A stretch of 64,000 nt of DNA from Sipunculus nudus. Lineage: Eukaryota; Annelida; Sipuncula; Golfingiida; Sipunculidae. Shown here in pieces: positions 49,630-60,317 of this stretch (position 1 is its first letter; each line of letters begins with the position of its first letter). The stretch spans positions 39,083,956 to 39,147,955 of the forward strand of contig CM049318.1 in the NCBI GenBank assembly GCA_026874595.1. The letters are read 5' to 3'. The position numbers and the translations under genes are program-made. Under the pieces are notes generated by a model. That model had not been told where the DNA came from. It saw nothing but the letters and a program-made list of their open reading frames with translations, and ran no database searches.

Positions 49630-50354
49630 CAGGGTTGTTGAGTTTTTCCCAGTGCGGTATTTACCAGCTGGTAAATACCTATATTTACCCTCTTTGGAAA
49701 AACCTCTCAAAGTGGGAAAAACTGGGAAAAACCTCTAATAATCTTATAAAAGGAGAGACCAGCAGATATCTGACTGAAATTAAAAGGAAATATAATCTCA
49801 CGCACACACACACACACACAGCCTTTGCAGTGCCTTTGCACTGACCAATGAATTGCACTCTATGCATTTTGCCTGTCGTAATTGTCCATCCTCCTCTATT
49901 CTTGTGAAACATTGCCACACAGGATCTATAGGCCTGCCTCCTCTCATGAAGCCTTGTTAACTTCTTCAGAAAACAGAACTTATGGCAGATCGGCAGTAAC
50001 ATCAACTTATATAGAGAAGAGCCATGAAACCTGGTATCCTTTTGGGCACAGAAGCATAAAAATGGGGTGCTTGGTTTCCTACCTGTATGCACAGAAACCT
50101 GCATCATGCTGGACAGGGTTTCCCCAAGTGATGCCATAATGGGTGGTTGGTTTCTTCTCACCCTAGCTAACTGGTTGTATGAGCCCTACATGACCAGCAT
50201 GGCTTCTTCACACTTCTGTATCCCCAAGATTAACTCGGCCTTGATTAGGTTAACATGCTTGATTACTTTTGTCAGCTCACCTACTTAAGTTTATGTTGCA
50301 GTTAATTGGTAAGTAAGTAATAGTAATGCACTAGTATGAGTTGTGGAAATATTG

Positions 50355-50397
<43 letters not shown>

Positions 50398-50447
50398 TCA
50401 TCACATGTGGCTATATATATATGCATATATGTATATATGTATGTGTG

Positions 50448-50479
<32 letters not shown>

Positions 50480-50675
50480 TAATATAATTTCAACATGCAA
50501 CATTAAACAGAATTAATTAACTATACATCATTATACTCTCTCAAAAATTTTGATCAGACATTTTCCCCAGTAATTTCCGGTACTAACCAGTTTTCCCCAG
50601 TTATTCCCAATTAATCCCGAGTTTTTCCCACTGTCCGGGAAAATCTAGTTTTTCCCGGGAAAAATAACAACCCTG
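49630..50675 (+). mobile_element. Non-autonomous hAT-type element with perfect 8-bp TSD
   Basis: 1046 bp from CAGGGTTGTT to AACAACCCTG, exact 10-bp terminal inverted repeats. It is flanked on both sides by TCTCTATA (49622-49629 and 50676-50683). An 8-bp target duplication with CAGGG termini is diagnostic of the hAT superfamily. Subterminal regions are rich in 'tttttcccagt/gggaaaaac' motifs in both orientations, as expected of transposase-binding repeats. The interior has CA and TA microsatellites. A 158-codon minus frame (49685-50161) and an 85-codon plus frame (49882-50139) show no transposase motifs, so the element is judged non-autonomous or carrying captured sequence. Confidence 0.92.
50355..50482. 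repeat. (CA)n/(TA)n/(CA)n compound microsatellite
   Basis: A CA run to a TA run (50355-50397), a mixed TA/TG segment, then a second CA run to about 50480. It lies within the hAT-type element. Confidence 0.95.
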
Positions 50676-50683
50676 TCTCTATA

Positions 50684-51942
50684 TTCTATGAAATGTCATT
50701 AATGTTTTCAATTATAGGAATGTATGAACCCAGTTTTACCATTTGTTATTTATATTTTTATCAGAATAAAAAAATTTTTTTTCAAGGTCTAGTGTTAAAT
50801 AATATTTAGATCAAGAAAAATGAGCTGCAGGAATGGAAATTAGGGAATTGTCGTACAGTATCCTCATAATGCATATCATAACATAACCATGATATCAAAA
50901 TAACACCCATCTATACATGTAAGGAGAGGGTTCCCTCTGACCTGACCAGGTGGAGAGATCAGACCAGTCCAGCGGACATGAGTAAGCAATCTATGCCCCC
51001 TTATCACCAGGTCTGCCAGGGTTAATGTTACAGGAGTCTGTTAAGACTTAACTGAGCCTGCTGAGGATAGCCCAGTCATATCTTTACAGCAGGCCAAACA
51101 TTCTATCACCCAGGCAACCAAAACCAGGCAGAAAGTAAAGTGATGAATAAGATGTGTGCTTATTTGTCTTGATTTCACCGGAGCAGAAGTAAAAAACGGC
51201 ACTACGGATCAGGGTGAAGATCATGACATTACTCTTGATGGCTTGGCTGGCATGGTTTCAAGGTCTGAACGAGACTGTGCTAGAATGGTTTAGGCATTAT
51301 ATTTACTATTATACAGCTCAGGGGCTGACATCCACCCAGCATACTCCTTTCACCAACATTTGCACAAAAACATAGACACTAAATCTGTAAATTACTACAG
51401 TGGAACCTGTCAAAAAGACCACCTGCCTATGAAGACCACCCTTGAGTGAGCCAAATTCATTAATTTGATATAACTGACTCATCTTATAAGACCACCTGTA
51501 AATTAAGAACACTTCTGGCCAGTCCCACAAGAGGTCTCATAACACCAGTTTTTATTTTATTTATAACAGTTAACATCTGGTAAAAGCCTTTAATGTTTTT
51601 CCTACTAAGCAGTTTAATTCTCATATAAAACGGGGGCAGCTTTTGGAAGATGGGGGGGGGGGGGGGGTCCCACCAAGAAAGACAAATGGATAAACCTTAA
51701 TTATAAAGGTCAGGTCTGGAAACTGGAGGAGTAGTCTTAGCTGCCAAAATTAGCTTGAATGCTTACAAAAATTGGTTAGTGAAGAAGGGGGAGCAGGAGG
51801 GGGGGGTTTCCGGACTTCCCTAACCCCAATGTGTCAGAGGAGTTGTGATTTTGACACTTTCATATCTGCTGAGATATTGCTAAACATTTCATCCAGAGTG
51901 GTATTGAAAACATGGTTCTAATTAATGTCAAATTATTACTTT
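50684..51942. other. Gene-free stretch with a family D repeat and G tracts
   Basis: It contains family D copy 2 (51396-51545) and, at about 51640-51830, G-rich segments that may be a decayed family A MITE ('gggggggtccc' and 'gggtttccggacttcc'), too diverged to delimit. Confidence 0.4.
51396..51545 (+). repeat. Dispersed repeat family D, copy 2
   Basis: It starts 'acagtggaacctg', then 'aaaaagaccacctg', 'cccttgagtg', 'cttataagaccacctg', 'acttctggccagt'. Inverted relative to 28975-29160. Confidence 0.7.
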
Positions 51943-52306
51943 GGAGTGTTGGCGTAATGGTTAGTGCCCTGGACTCGTGAATGCAAGGTTGTGGGTTCAC
52001 ATCCCTATATGACAGCTTTCCGCGCTAAGACTCCTAGCCAAAGTCTTTACCACAAGGGTGCATTCTCTTCACCCAAGAGAGAATGAGTACTGGTCACACA
52101 TGGGTGTCAGGAAAATATAGAACGAATAACCTTCTAGCACCGTCTGTGGCTGCTTGGTGTATGCTCCCCGGGGAGCCGAGAAAAGCTACAAGAATGAACA
52201 GGCCTGAAAAACCATGAAGGCAAAGTGTAAAATTAAGTCAGATGAGACTAACATAGTCTCTGATATTTGACTATAAGTCCCCACTACCTTTTACCTTTAC
52301 CTTCAC
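51943..52306 (+). mobile_element. tRNA-derived SINE
   Basis: The head looks like a tRNA gene: an A-box-like TTGGCGTAATGGTTAGTG (51949 onward) and a B-box-like GGTTCACATCC (51994-52004), at normal tRNA spacing. The remaining 300 bp is a non-tRNA body, ending in a 'taccttttacctttacctt' tail. A tRNA gene is unlikely because the acceptor stem does not pair and there is a long body. It ends about 95 bp before the dehydrogenase exon, on the same strand. Confidence 0.75.
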
Positions 52307-52402
52307 TGCCAAATGATATTATTTCTAATTATGTTTTAATGAGAGGAGCTTAAAAACAATTTTATTAGGGGCAGTGATATAAATTTTTTTGGTGTTTTTC
52401 AG

Positions 52403-52589
52403 GTACACAATGACAGGACGTGTAGTAATCGTGACTGGTGCCAACAGCGGACTTGGGTATGAGGTCACTCGGTCGTTGTGTGAGGGTGGCAACGACGTCA
52501 TTCTCGCCTGCCGTAATGAAGACAAAGCTAACGCCGCCATTGCCAAGATTAAACGCGAGTTTCCCAATGCGCTTGCAACATTCATGCAG
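52403..52589 (+). CDS. Short-chain dehydrogenase/reductase exon (WWOX/RDH/DHRSX-like), partial
   Basis: Acceptor gtttttcag precedes 52403, and the donor ATGCAG|gtaaac follows 52589. From the in-frame ATG at 52410 there are 60 codons: VVIVTGANSGLGYE (the TGxxxGxG dinucleotide-binding loop), then a helix, then DVILACRN (second strand, with the Arg that in this group favours NADP), then an amphipathic helix KIKREFPNA. The exon stops just before the conserved D in the next strand (LDL). The ATG has A at -3, so this could be the first coding exon, as in retinol-dehydrogenase-like SDRs. Equally, the exon could continue from upstream, as in WWOX, which carries two WW domains first. No WW domain was recognised upstream. 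Catalytic Asn/Ser/Tyr/Lys exons are absent from the remaining 11.4 kb. Confidence 0.9.
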
Positions 52590-54266
52590 GTAAACATGTA
52601 CCCTTAATAAGAAACAAATATTTGTTAAATACATATTAATAGGAAAGTTCAGTTTAACTGATGAACTTTGAACACTTATTTCTGGACAGAGTGTATACTT
52701 CAGCTTAAGTCTGATATTTATTTAGATTACATCAGTTCTTTGCTTCAAAGATATTCTGAAGATGTTTCATTAGGTTTTTTGCACACAAGAAACAAAATTC
52801 ATCATGCATTTGCATCTGGAATCAATTGAAATTTTGATTTAATCAGTTGAAATTCTGATTTCAAACAGCTCTACCTGATTTCATGCACCCACCTGTTCAT
52901 TTTAAACTTACAGACAGACAGGAGGACAGACAGACAAGGATGATGACAAATCCTCTTTTTGCATTATTTGGAGAGAAAATTACTGTACAGTCAAATCTGG
53001 ACAGTTGAGTAGTAACACAGTCAGCTCTCTCTGCTGGTGACCTAGGTTCAATTCCTGGCATGGCTTTTAGAATGGTTTGTAGTGGCCAGTCCAAGCTTGG
53101 TGGTTTACCCCTATGTCCTGCTATTTCCTCCACCCCTTCAGACTACTGAATGCCACCAGCTGAACTATAGGGAGTGTCTCACGTTAATTATTATAACTAA
53201 TTGTAGAAACCTATCTAAAATAAAATAAGTAAGTTTAAAAAAATTATCATGCAAATCCGTTACTTTGCAAATTATTTCCGGCTGGTTTACATATCTCACA
53301 TCTTATACAGAGCTCTAGGTGTTCATGTGGTCATAATGTTTTCCGCTACTGAGAGTTAACTGCTTGATGCTCAAATACATTTCAAGTTCACACCATATAA
53401 TTTGTGACCCTTGCTTTCATTGTACACCAGATTATTTCAGTCACACTCTGATCACAGGGTCCAAAAAAGCAAGCCATTTTTTGGCTAAGGTGCAGGATTG
53501 TGCTGTTCTGTCATTCAAGACACCTGCTCTGTGAATCTGGGTAATTATAGCTGGTGGTCTGCTGGAGAACACATATGTACAGACTTGATGGCTGTCATAT
53601 ATAAACTGAGTTAGTTTCAGCTATATTTTTAGCTTTTTAGCATCAACTTCCTAACTTGTTTTCACAATGGTAACTTGGTATTTACATTCTATTTAGTATG
53701 TTAACTTCTGATATATCTGAGATGTAACTGTTTTAGTCTATCATTATCTATTAAAGTACAACAGTATGGTAATGGTGTACCTGTATGAGCGCAATATATA
53801 TAATAAATAATTATTATTATTATTTTTATTATAACATCCAGCATATGAAACGGTTTACCCCTGCTCACACAAAAACTGGTGTCAGATTCTTCAATATTTC
53901 TTGCAGTTATAAGAACATCAGGTAGAATTTTCAAAAAGGTGTAAAGGTTGTGTTTATAGTCTCATATCAGCAACATATATGTCCATCTTTACATTTGACC
54001 TTTTTGGTCTTCCATGCTCCTTCATGTAACTGTTCTCACCCTCACAGAGAGTGAAAAACCCAAGCATCCCTAACAGAGGCTAATTTGCCTTGTTCCCCTG
54101 ACCAGTTCCTGTTTACACCTGGATGCAGAATGCATACTCTATATAGTAAAGGCAATTACCAAGATCTTTTGGCAGAGAATGGTCTGATTGTGACTACAGC
54201 TAAAAAATTTGTGGTCACAAGTTCATTCCTTTAACTATTATGGATGATATGAATTGTGTGGGGAGC
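52590..54266 (+). other. Intron of the dehydrogenase gene, proximal part
   Basis: AT-rich, with no further exon seen. The minus frames at 52897-53133 and 53701-53934 have no recognised family. Confidence 0.5.
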
Positions 54267-54743
54267 ATGGGTCGGTCTTTTTACCGAGCGCTACCGAGCG
54301 TACCGAGCGCTACTGAGCGCTAGCGCTCGGTAGGACTTTTTACCGAGCGCTACCCTGGATTCACACCAGGCATCGCTTTGACCAGCGTGGGGCTACCGAG
54401 CGCTCGGACTTTTTACCGAGCGCTACCCTAGGGTCACACCAGTCATTTACCGAGCGCTACCCTAGGGTCACACCAGTCATTTACCGAGTGCTAGGGACTT
54501 TTACCGTGCGCTTCCCTGCTCTTACAACGGGAAGTGTTCTTACATACTTCAAACATCTTTGGACTACCGAGCGCTATAGGGACTTTTTGCCGAGCGCTAC
54601 CATCGCCCACATGACAAATAAGTAGTTTTAACCGCATTCAACACAAAATATCATATTCAATTATTTACATTGTATTTGTTTTATATATAACATGAATAAG
54701 CAACGCTTATGTTATCTTTCCCACTCATTCTCACTCTCGATCT

Positions 54744-54782
<39 letters not shown>

Positions 54783-55141
54783 GCTTGGTAGTCCCAAGTA
54801 TGTAAGAACACTGCGCGTTGTTATAGAGCAGGGTAGCACTCCGAGTCGGAAAAAAGTCCGAGCGCTCGGTAGCCCCTGCCGGGTCAGAGCAAAGCCTGGT
54901 GTGAATCCAGGGTAGGGCTCGGTAAAAAGTCCCTAGCGCTCGGTAGTCCCGAGTATGTAAGAACACTGCCCGTTGTTAGGCAGGGTAGCGCTCGGTAAAA
55001 TGTCCGAGCGCTCGGTAGCCCCACGCGGATCAGTGCAATGCCTTGTGTGAATCCAGGGTAGCGCTCGGTAAAAAGTCCTACCGAGCGCTAGCGCTCGGTA
55101 GCGCTCGGTACGCTCGGTAGCGCTCGGTAAAAAGACCGACC
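54267..55141. mobile_element. Foldback-type element with long inverted arms of TACCGAGCGC units
   Basis: Two inverted arms of about 340-360 bp (about 54270-54610 and 54780-55141) are nearly identical at their outer ends. Both read, inward, 'tcggtctttttaccgagcgc', then 'taccgagcg', then 'agcgctcggtaggactttt', then 'accctggattcacac'. They are built from repeated TACCGAGCGC/GCGCTCGGTA units. The centre holds a (TC)n microsatellite (54737-54779) and no gene. GGGGAGC flanks both sides (54260-54266 and 55142-55148), a 7-bp and possibly 8-bp target duplication. It lies in the dehydrogenase intron. Confidence 0.88.
54737..54779. repeat. (TC)n microsatellite in the foldback centre
   Basis: A nearly pure TC/CT run. 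The 84-codon minus frame rich in Arg-Glu is its translation. Confidence 0.95.
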
Positions 55142-55148
55142 GGGGAGC

Positions 55149-55968
55149 TTCAGTATTCCATTAAATCACTACGCAGCACACAGACCTGGAGAAGCTGTGC
55201 TTGCTCATCTGCCATGGCCCTTTAAGTCTAAGGCTTAATCCTTGTGGAAGATTCACATAGCACATGCACTGAATAGGCTTCCTGCCAAGTTAAAACTCCT
55301 TTGAATTATGTGAAAATGTTATATGCATTTCCAAAACCTTGAAAGTATTTGTATCGAGATAATTTCCTTTGAAAAGGACTAGGGTTTCACTCTTAATGGC
55401 TGGTTAAAGCAGATTTGCTTTATCAAATTTGCCTTTCTTTTCTTAGGGTTTAATGATAAGTAGGCCCAAACTAAATTTTTTTATACAAAAATATGAATAA
55501 AGAAAAAAAACTTGAACCTACAGATTGTGGCTTAATTATAGATCCTGATGTACCAATACTGACACAGCTTCAAGTGCAATTGTCATAATATTCAAAAGCT
55601 GGTCTGCCAAGTTAATATTGATAGGTGCATGATAATAAATAAGTCAATAATAGAACAACCAGACAGTACCTTGGCTCAAAGACAATTGTTGCAGACATAA
55701 GCAATCACCAGGAAAGGAGTTAACTTGGTAAAGCATGGCCAATTTGTACAAAGATCATAACTGCTCTGCATAATGTAAAACTTAAAAAGTCTATTATACA
55801 GTGATATTCTTTAGTTGATTCTCAGTCCAAAAGTGAGTATGATTGATTTACATCAACTGTAATAATGATTTATGAACTCTATAGAATAAAAATTGATTTA
55901 TATTTCATTGAGAAAGTCACACATATCAAAATTGTTCTTTTTCAGTCTACCAGGTATGTCTTAATTAG
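55149..55968 (+). other. Dehydrogenase intron, gene-free
   Basis: AT-rich, nothing recognised. Confidence 0.4.
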
Positions 55969-56130
55969 GTCATGAAATAGATTTACATAGGTATGTCGGT
56001 GTCTGAGCGTTTGTTATAACATCAGTCATTTCACTATGTTGACATCTTTGGTCATGAAATAGATTAACATAGGTATGTCGGTGTCTGAGCGTTTGTTATA
56101 ACATCAGTCATTTCACAATGTTGACATCTG
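55969..56130 (+). repeat. 82-bp tandem duplication, two copies
   Basis: 'gtcatgaaatagatt' starts at 55969 and 56051. The two copies differ at two or three bases (for example 'gatttaca' against 'gattaaca') and end directly before the 29-bp array. Confidence 0.95.
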
Positions 56131-56141
56131 CTAACCTTATT

Positions 56142-57147
56142 TGACATGGTACAGATTACTGATATTTGTTGGACATGGTACAGATTACTGACATTTGTTG
56201 GACCTGGTACAGATTACTGACATTTGTTGGACATGGTACAGATTTCTGACAATTGATGGACATGGTACAGATTACTGACATTTGTTGGACCTGGTACAGT
56301 CTACTGACATTTGTTGGACATGGTACAGATTACTGACATTTGTTGAAAATGGTACAGATTTCTGAATTTTTTTTTTTGGACATAGCACAAACTACTGACA
56401 TTTGTTGGACATGGCACAGATTACTGACATTTGTTGGACCTGGTACAGTTTACTGACATTTCTTGGTAATGGTACAGATTACTGAAATTTGTTGGACATG
56501 GCACAGATTACTGACATTTGTTGGACATGGTACAGTTTACTGACATTTCTTGGTAATGGTACAGATTACTGAAATTTGTTGGACATGGCACAGATAACTG
56601 ACATTTGTTGGACATGGTACAGATTACTGACATTTCTTGGACATGGTACAGATTACTGAATTTTTTTGGGACATAGTACAGATTACTGACATTTGTTGGA
56701 CATGGTACAGATTACTAACTTTTGTTGAACATGGGACAGATTACTGAATTTTTTTGGACATGGCACAGATTACTGACATTAGTTGGTCATGGTACAGATT
56801 ACTGACATTTGTTTGACATGGTACAGATTACTGACATTTGTTGGACATGGTACAGTTTACTGACATTTGTTGGTCATGGTACAGATTACTGACATTTGTT
56901 GGTCATGGTACAGTTTACTGACATTTGTTGGACATGGCACAGATTACTGACATTTTTTGGACCTGGTACAGTTTACTGACATTTGTTGGACATGGTACAG
57001 ATTACTGACATTTGTTGGACATGGTTCAGATTAACTGAAATTTTTGTGGTCATGGTACAGATTACTGACATTTGGTGGACATGGTACAGATTACTGACAT
57101 TTGTTGGACATGGTACAGATTACTGACATTTGTTGGTCATGGTACTG
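56142..57147 (+). repeat. 29-bp minisatellite, about 35 copies
   Basis: The unit is gacatttgttg followed by gacatggtacagattact (29 bp). The array spans about 1006 bp. Variants (ggacc for ggaca, gtttact for gattact, ggtaatggt) recur in blocks, pointing to higher-order duplication. It lies in the dehydrogenase intron. A CRISPR array is excluded because there are no unique spacers. Confidence 0.97.
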
Positions 57148-59860
57148 TTTGCAGAAGCCCCTGCTGGTGGCTGATTAATGGTACAGTTGAGGTGTGATAT
57201 GAGCAGTTTGGGCCAGGGGCAATCACTGGCTGCAATCATACAGTGCTGTTAACTCTAACTGGAATGGTATCTGGGCAGCTTGCCATATCTGGATGCTGTG
57301 CCAGTCTTCCCAGTTTATCTGTGTGTGTAATCTCAGGGGTTACTTCTGCCAGGAAACCCTGACTGTATGCCCAGTGCCTGTGGCAGCACCAGTCCAGATG
57401 TCCCTTCATTAATAACAGACTCCTGGTCTAGGATATCCTGGTTTCATTACAGGTAATAATGTTATTCCTGTACTAACCTTCTGACCTAGAAATCTACTTC
57501 CTCAAAAATAATTTCCAGCTACACTTATATTCTTGAATGTTATCACCAGTATAGATTGATTCTACTGTTTCTGTCCTGGAAAGTACTTGTTGTACAAATA
57601 TATTTTTAGATAACAAAATTGTACAATCAGGGTTTAATAAAATGTTGAGGTACATTCATATTTATATGAGATCCAAGTGATGTAAATTCCATTCATGGAT
57701 CGAAGATTAAATGCCACATACAGATGATCTCATTTTAACACATGGAAATGCATTTAAAATGCAGTATGACAGGGATGGGGACAAAATTCATTTATAGCCG
57801 AACATGTTCAGCTTTCATATCCATCTTTTTGTTCAAGACCAAAATAGACCTTGAATAAGTAAGTTAAGATTTGTTAAAACCAGTCTGTTAAATGTGACAT
57901 TTATGATTTATTTATGATTTAGGTCCCATAAGAGCTGTACTTTCACTCTCCCTACCAACACATGCAGTCGAATGCCCTCCACCATATTTGCATTGACTTA
58001 TTCGGCCAATATTCCCTTTGTGAATGAACACCTTGATGTTCCTGAATCCGGATCATGTGCCAGATCCACACCAAAATCTAATCTATTCTTCATTGGCCCA
58101 ATTCCCCAAATCCCTGAAAATTTCATATGATTCCTACATTTGTTGTGAACAAACCCACACACAAACTCGCATGAATAGGGATGACAGCCCTCCCTCCTGG
58201 TGGGGGAAATTGAGGGGAGTTAATAAACAAAAGAAAGCTAGTTTCAAGTTATTCAGCATGTGAGGTGTAAAAATCAAACACCTGTGAGTTTGAATTACAC
58301 TTAATACGACCCTAGCTTGTACGATGGTGTTCTCAGTTTGTTTGACTAGCACAAGAACAGTTTAAGAGTATATTAACCACAGCACATCAAAGGGATTCAT
58401 TCCAATTAACCAGGAATCAAAGGGAAGGTCCATTCACACATGTTGTGTTAACTATTTTAACCAGAATGTTTTCCTCAACTGATGGATAGACCAGCCACAA
58501 TGGGTGAACATTTTCTCTTTGTAAATACAGTGCAACAGTCAGATTTGGTATAGTAAAATACAGGCTACCTTTGATGTTGATTGATTGAAAGGTGGCGTTT
58601 GCTAGTAGCTGGTTCTCAAAGCACTTATTCACAATAAAATCAATGGTGAGATATTTGTTACAGTAACTGAAGTTGTAGAGTGCAATTGAGGGGAGCAAGT
58701 GCAATCGAATGCTTTATTCTGGAGGAGCGTGTTTGTAAGACACTTTTAGGAAGATGGTATGGGTTAGAGAGTATGAAAGAAAATTGGTGCACTTCTTCAA
58801 AATGATTGGGAATAAGAAATTATAAGGGCTGCAAATAAAACCATTCTGTGTTTAAATGTTAATTATAGATTTACTTTTTGAATTAAAAATCTTTCAGACC
58901 TCAAGTGTTTGTACTGATTTAGTGTAATTGTTATCATAATTTTAAATAATGTTTTATCAGCATAATTGTTGTTGCATTTGGGTGTAAGAATAAATGTTAA
59001 TAAAAAGTGTTTTACAATAATCTAGTATTTTATATGAAATAGTTTCATTGACGGGAGATTTATTTTATTTTATATATTACAATATATATCACAATTAGCA
59101 ATGCAAGGCTAAGCTGAGTTTTTAAATAAACTATGTTAATGTAGATTTCACTTTCGGGGTTCAACTCTGACTCAGATATATGTATTGCCTGGCCAAAGTA
59201 AATCCTAATTGGTAACATTTCAGTTACTCTTGATTGAAATAGTCTTGATGTTTTACTCATTAAGCTTAAATATTGACCAACAGCACTGTATGATAAAGGC
59301 GCATCAGTTATAAGCTTAGTGATTAGGCATGTTTCACAAGTTTTATTTACATATTAGCTCTGCAAACTTGTTACATAACAATCTCGTGACCTAAACTCAG
59401 CTTATTAATTAGCACTTCCAAACATGTGACCCAGGTTTTCTTTATGTGTTAGCCTTTACAAATATATTACTCAATTCACTTGGGATGTGGTCATGTAGTC
59501 TAAGTGCATGTTTGTGGATGGATAATCTGACCCACAAATATTGGTTAACCTTTAGGAAACCAATATTTGGTGTCAAATCATGGGGGATGAGAGTATGCTA
59601 GTACTGAAGACCTGAGCTATAGTTACATATAATTTGTTCCCTTGTTAGTGATCCCACATCATAGAAAACAGGAACAGAAATTTCATAATCTTCAAATGAG
59701 AAAAATTTTTTAAGAATTATCATTTACTGAACATCCTGTATTTTTGAGTCCTCCAAACCTTGATGAGTCAAAAGCCCCCGTTATAGGTGTGACAGATTCC
59801 TCTGAACAATATTTTGATAAGCCTATCTATAAGGGATGTTGTATTATGGTGTGGACAGGG
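57148..59860 (+). other. Dehydrogenase intron, with one family C repeat
   Basis: Family C copy 4 lies at 57965-58210. No exon is supported elsewhere. Confidence 0.4.
57965..58210 (+). repeat. Dispersed repeat family C, copy 4
   Basis: 'gccctccaccat', 'ttgcattgacttattcggcc', 'cttgatgttcctgaatccgg', 'aaaatctaatctattcttca', 'cctccctcctggtggggg', in the same order as copies 1 and 2. Confidence 0.8.
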
Positions 59861-60317
59861 TACCGTAAAAACTGGTGTATAAGTCAAAAAATTTATACCT
59901 CAAATATCAATTGAGAAAAGCTACCCCGGCTTATACACCAAAACTTATAGATGAAGCCTTGGATAGTCCTGGAAACTACGACTTACCTGTGTCACAATGT
60001 CAAAAATGGTGGCCAATGAGAGATTGACGTTATTCTGTTATTGTATTGTCTTTTTTAAATCCTATTAACAATATTATTATTAGCATTCAAATATTGATAT
60101 AAACAACAACAAGAAACAAAAATGTTCAATTTTTTATTTGTTCAAGTGACATTCAAGTCAAATTAAAACATCTCACTTACCTTCACATCCTCAGTCGGAA
60201 TGGTCTCAACCTGTCCCTTACTTTATTTGGTTAAAAATATTTTTTACCCCATTTTTGATGCAAAAAATCCACCTTGTCTTATACACTAGTTCGTCTTATA
60301 CATCAGTTTTTACGGTA
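59861..60317. mobile_element. MITE with TA target duplication and CCGTAAAAACTG ends
   Basis: 457 bp. Starting inside a TA dinucleotide, the left end reads CCGTAAAAACTGGTGTATAAGTC and the right end, reversed, differs at only two of 23 bases. TA lies at both borders. Additional 'ttatac' and 'gtataag' motifs lie subterminally. TA duplication suggests a Tc1/mariner-related or similar non-autonomous element. No coding sequence. Confidence 0.85.

Noticed and set aside
49685-50161. 158-codon minus-strand frame as a transposase
   Set aside because: It lacks the hAT catalytic and dimerisation motifs and runs through a CA microsatellite, so it is treated as the incidental interior of a non-autonomous element.
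51943-52018. tRNA gene
   Set aside because: A- and B-box-like motifs are present, but no convincing acceptor or anticodon stems form and a long non-tRNA body follows; SINE is the better call.
54712-54966. 84-codon Arg-Glu-rich minus frame
   Set aside because: Translation of the (TC)n tract and a foldback arm.
56142-57147. CRISPR-like array
   Set aside because: Units are contiguous 29-mers without unique spacers, in a eukaryotic intron; it is a minisatellite.
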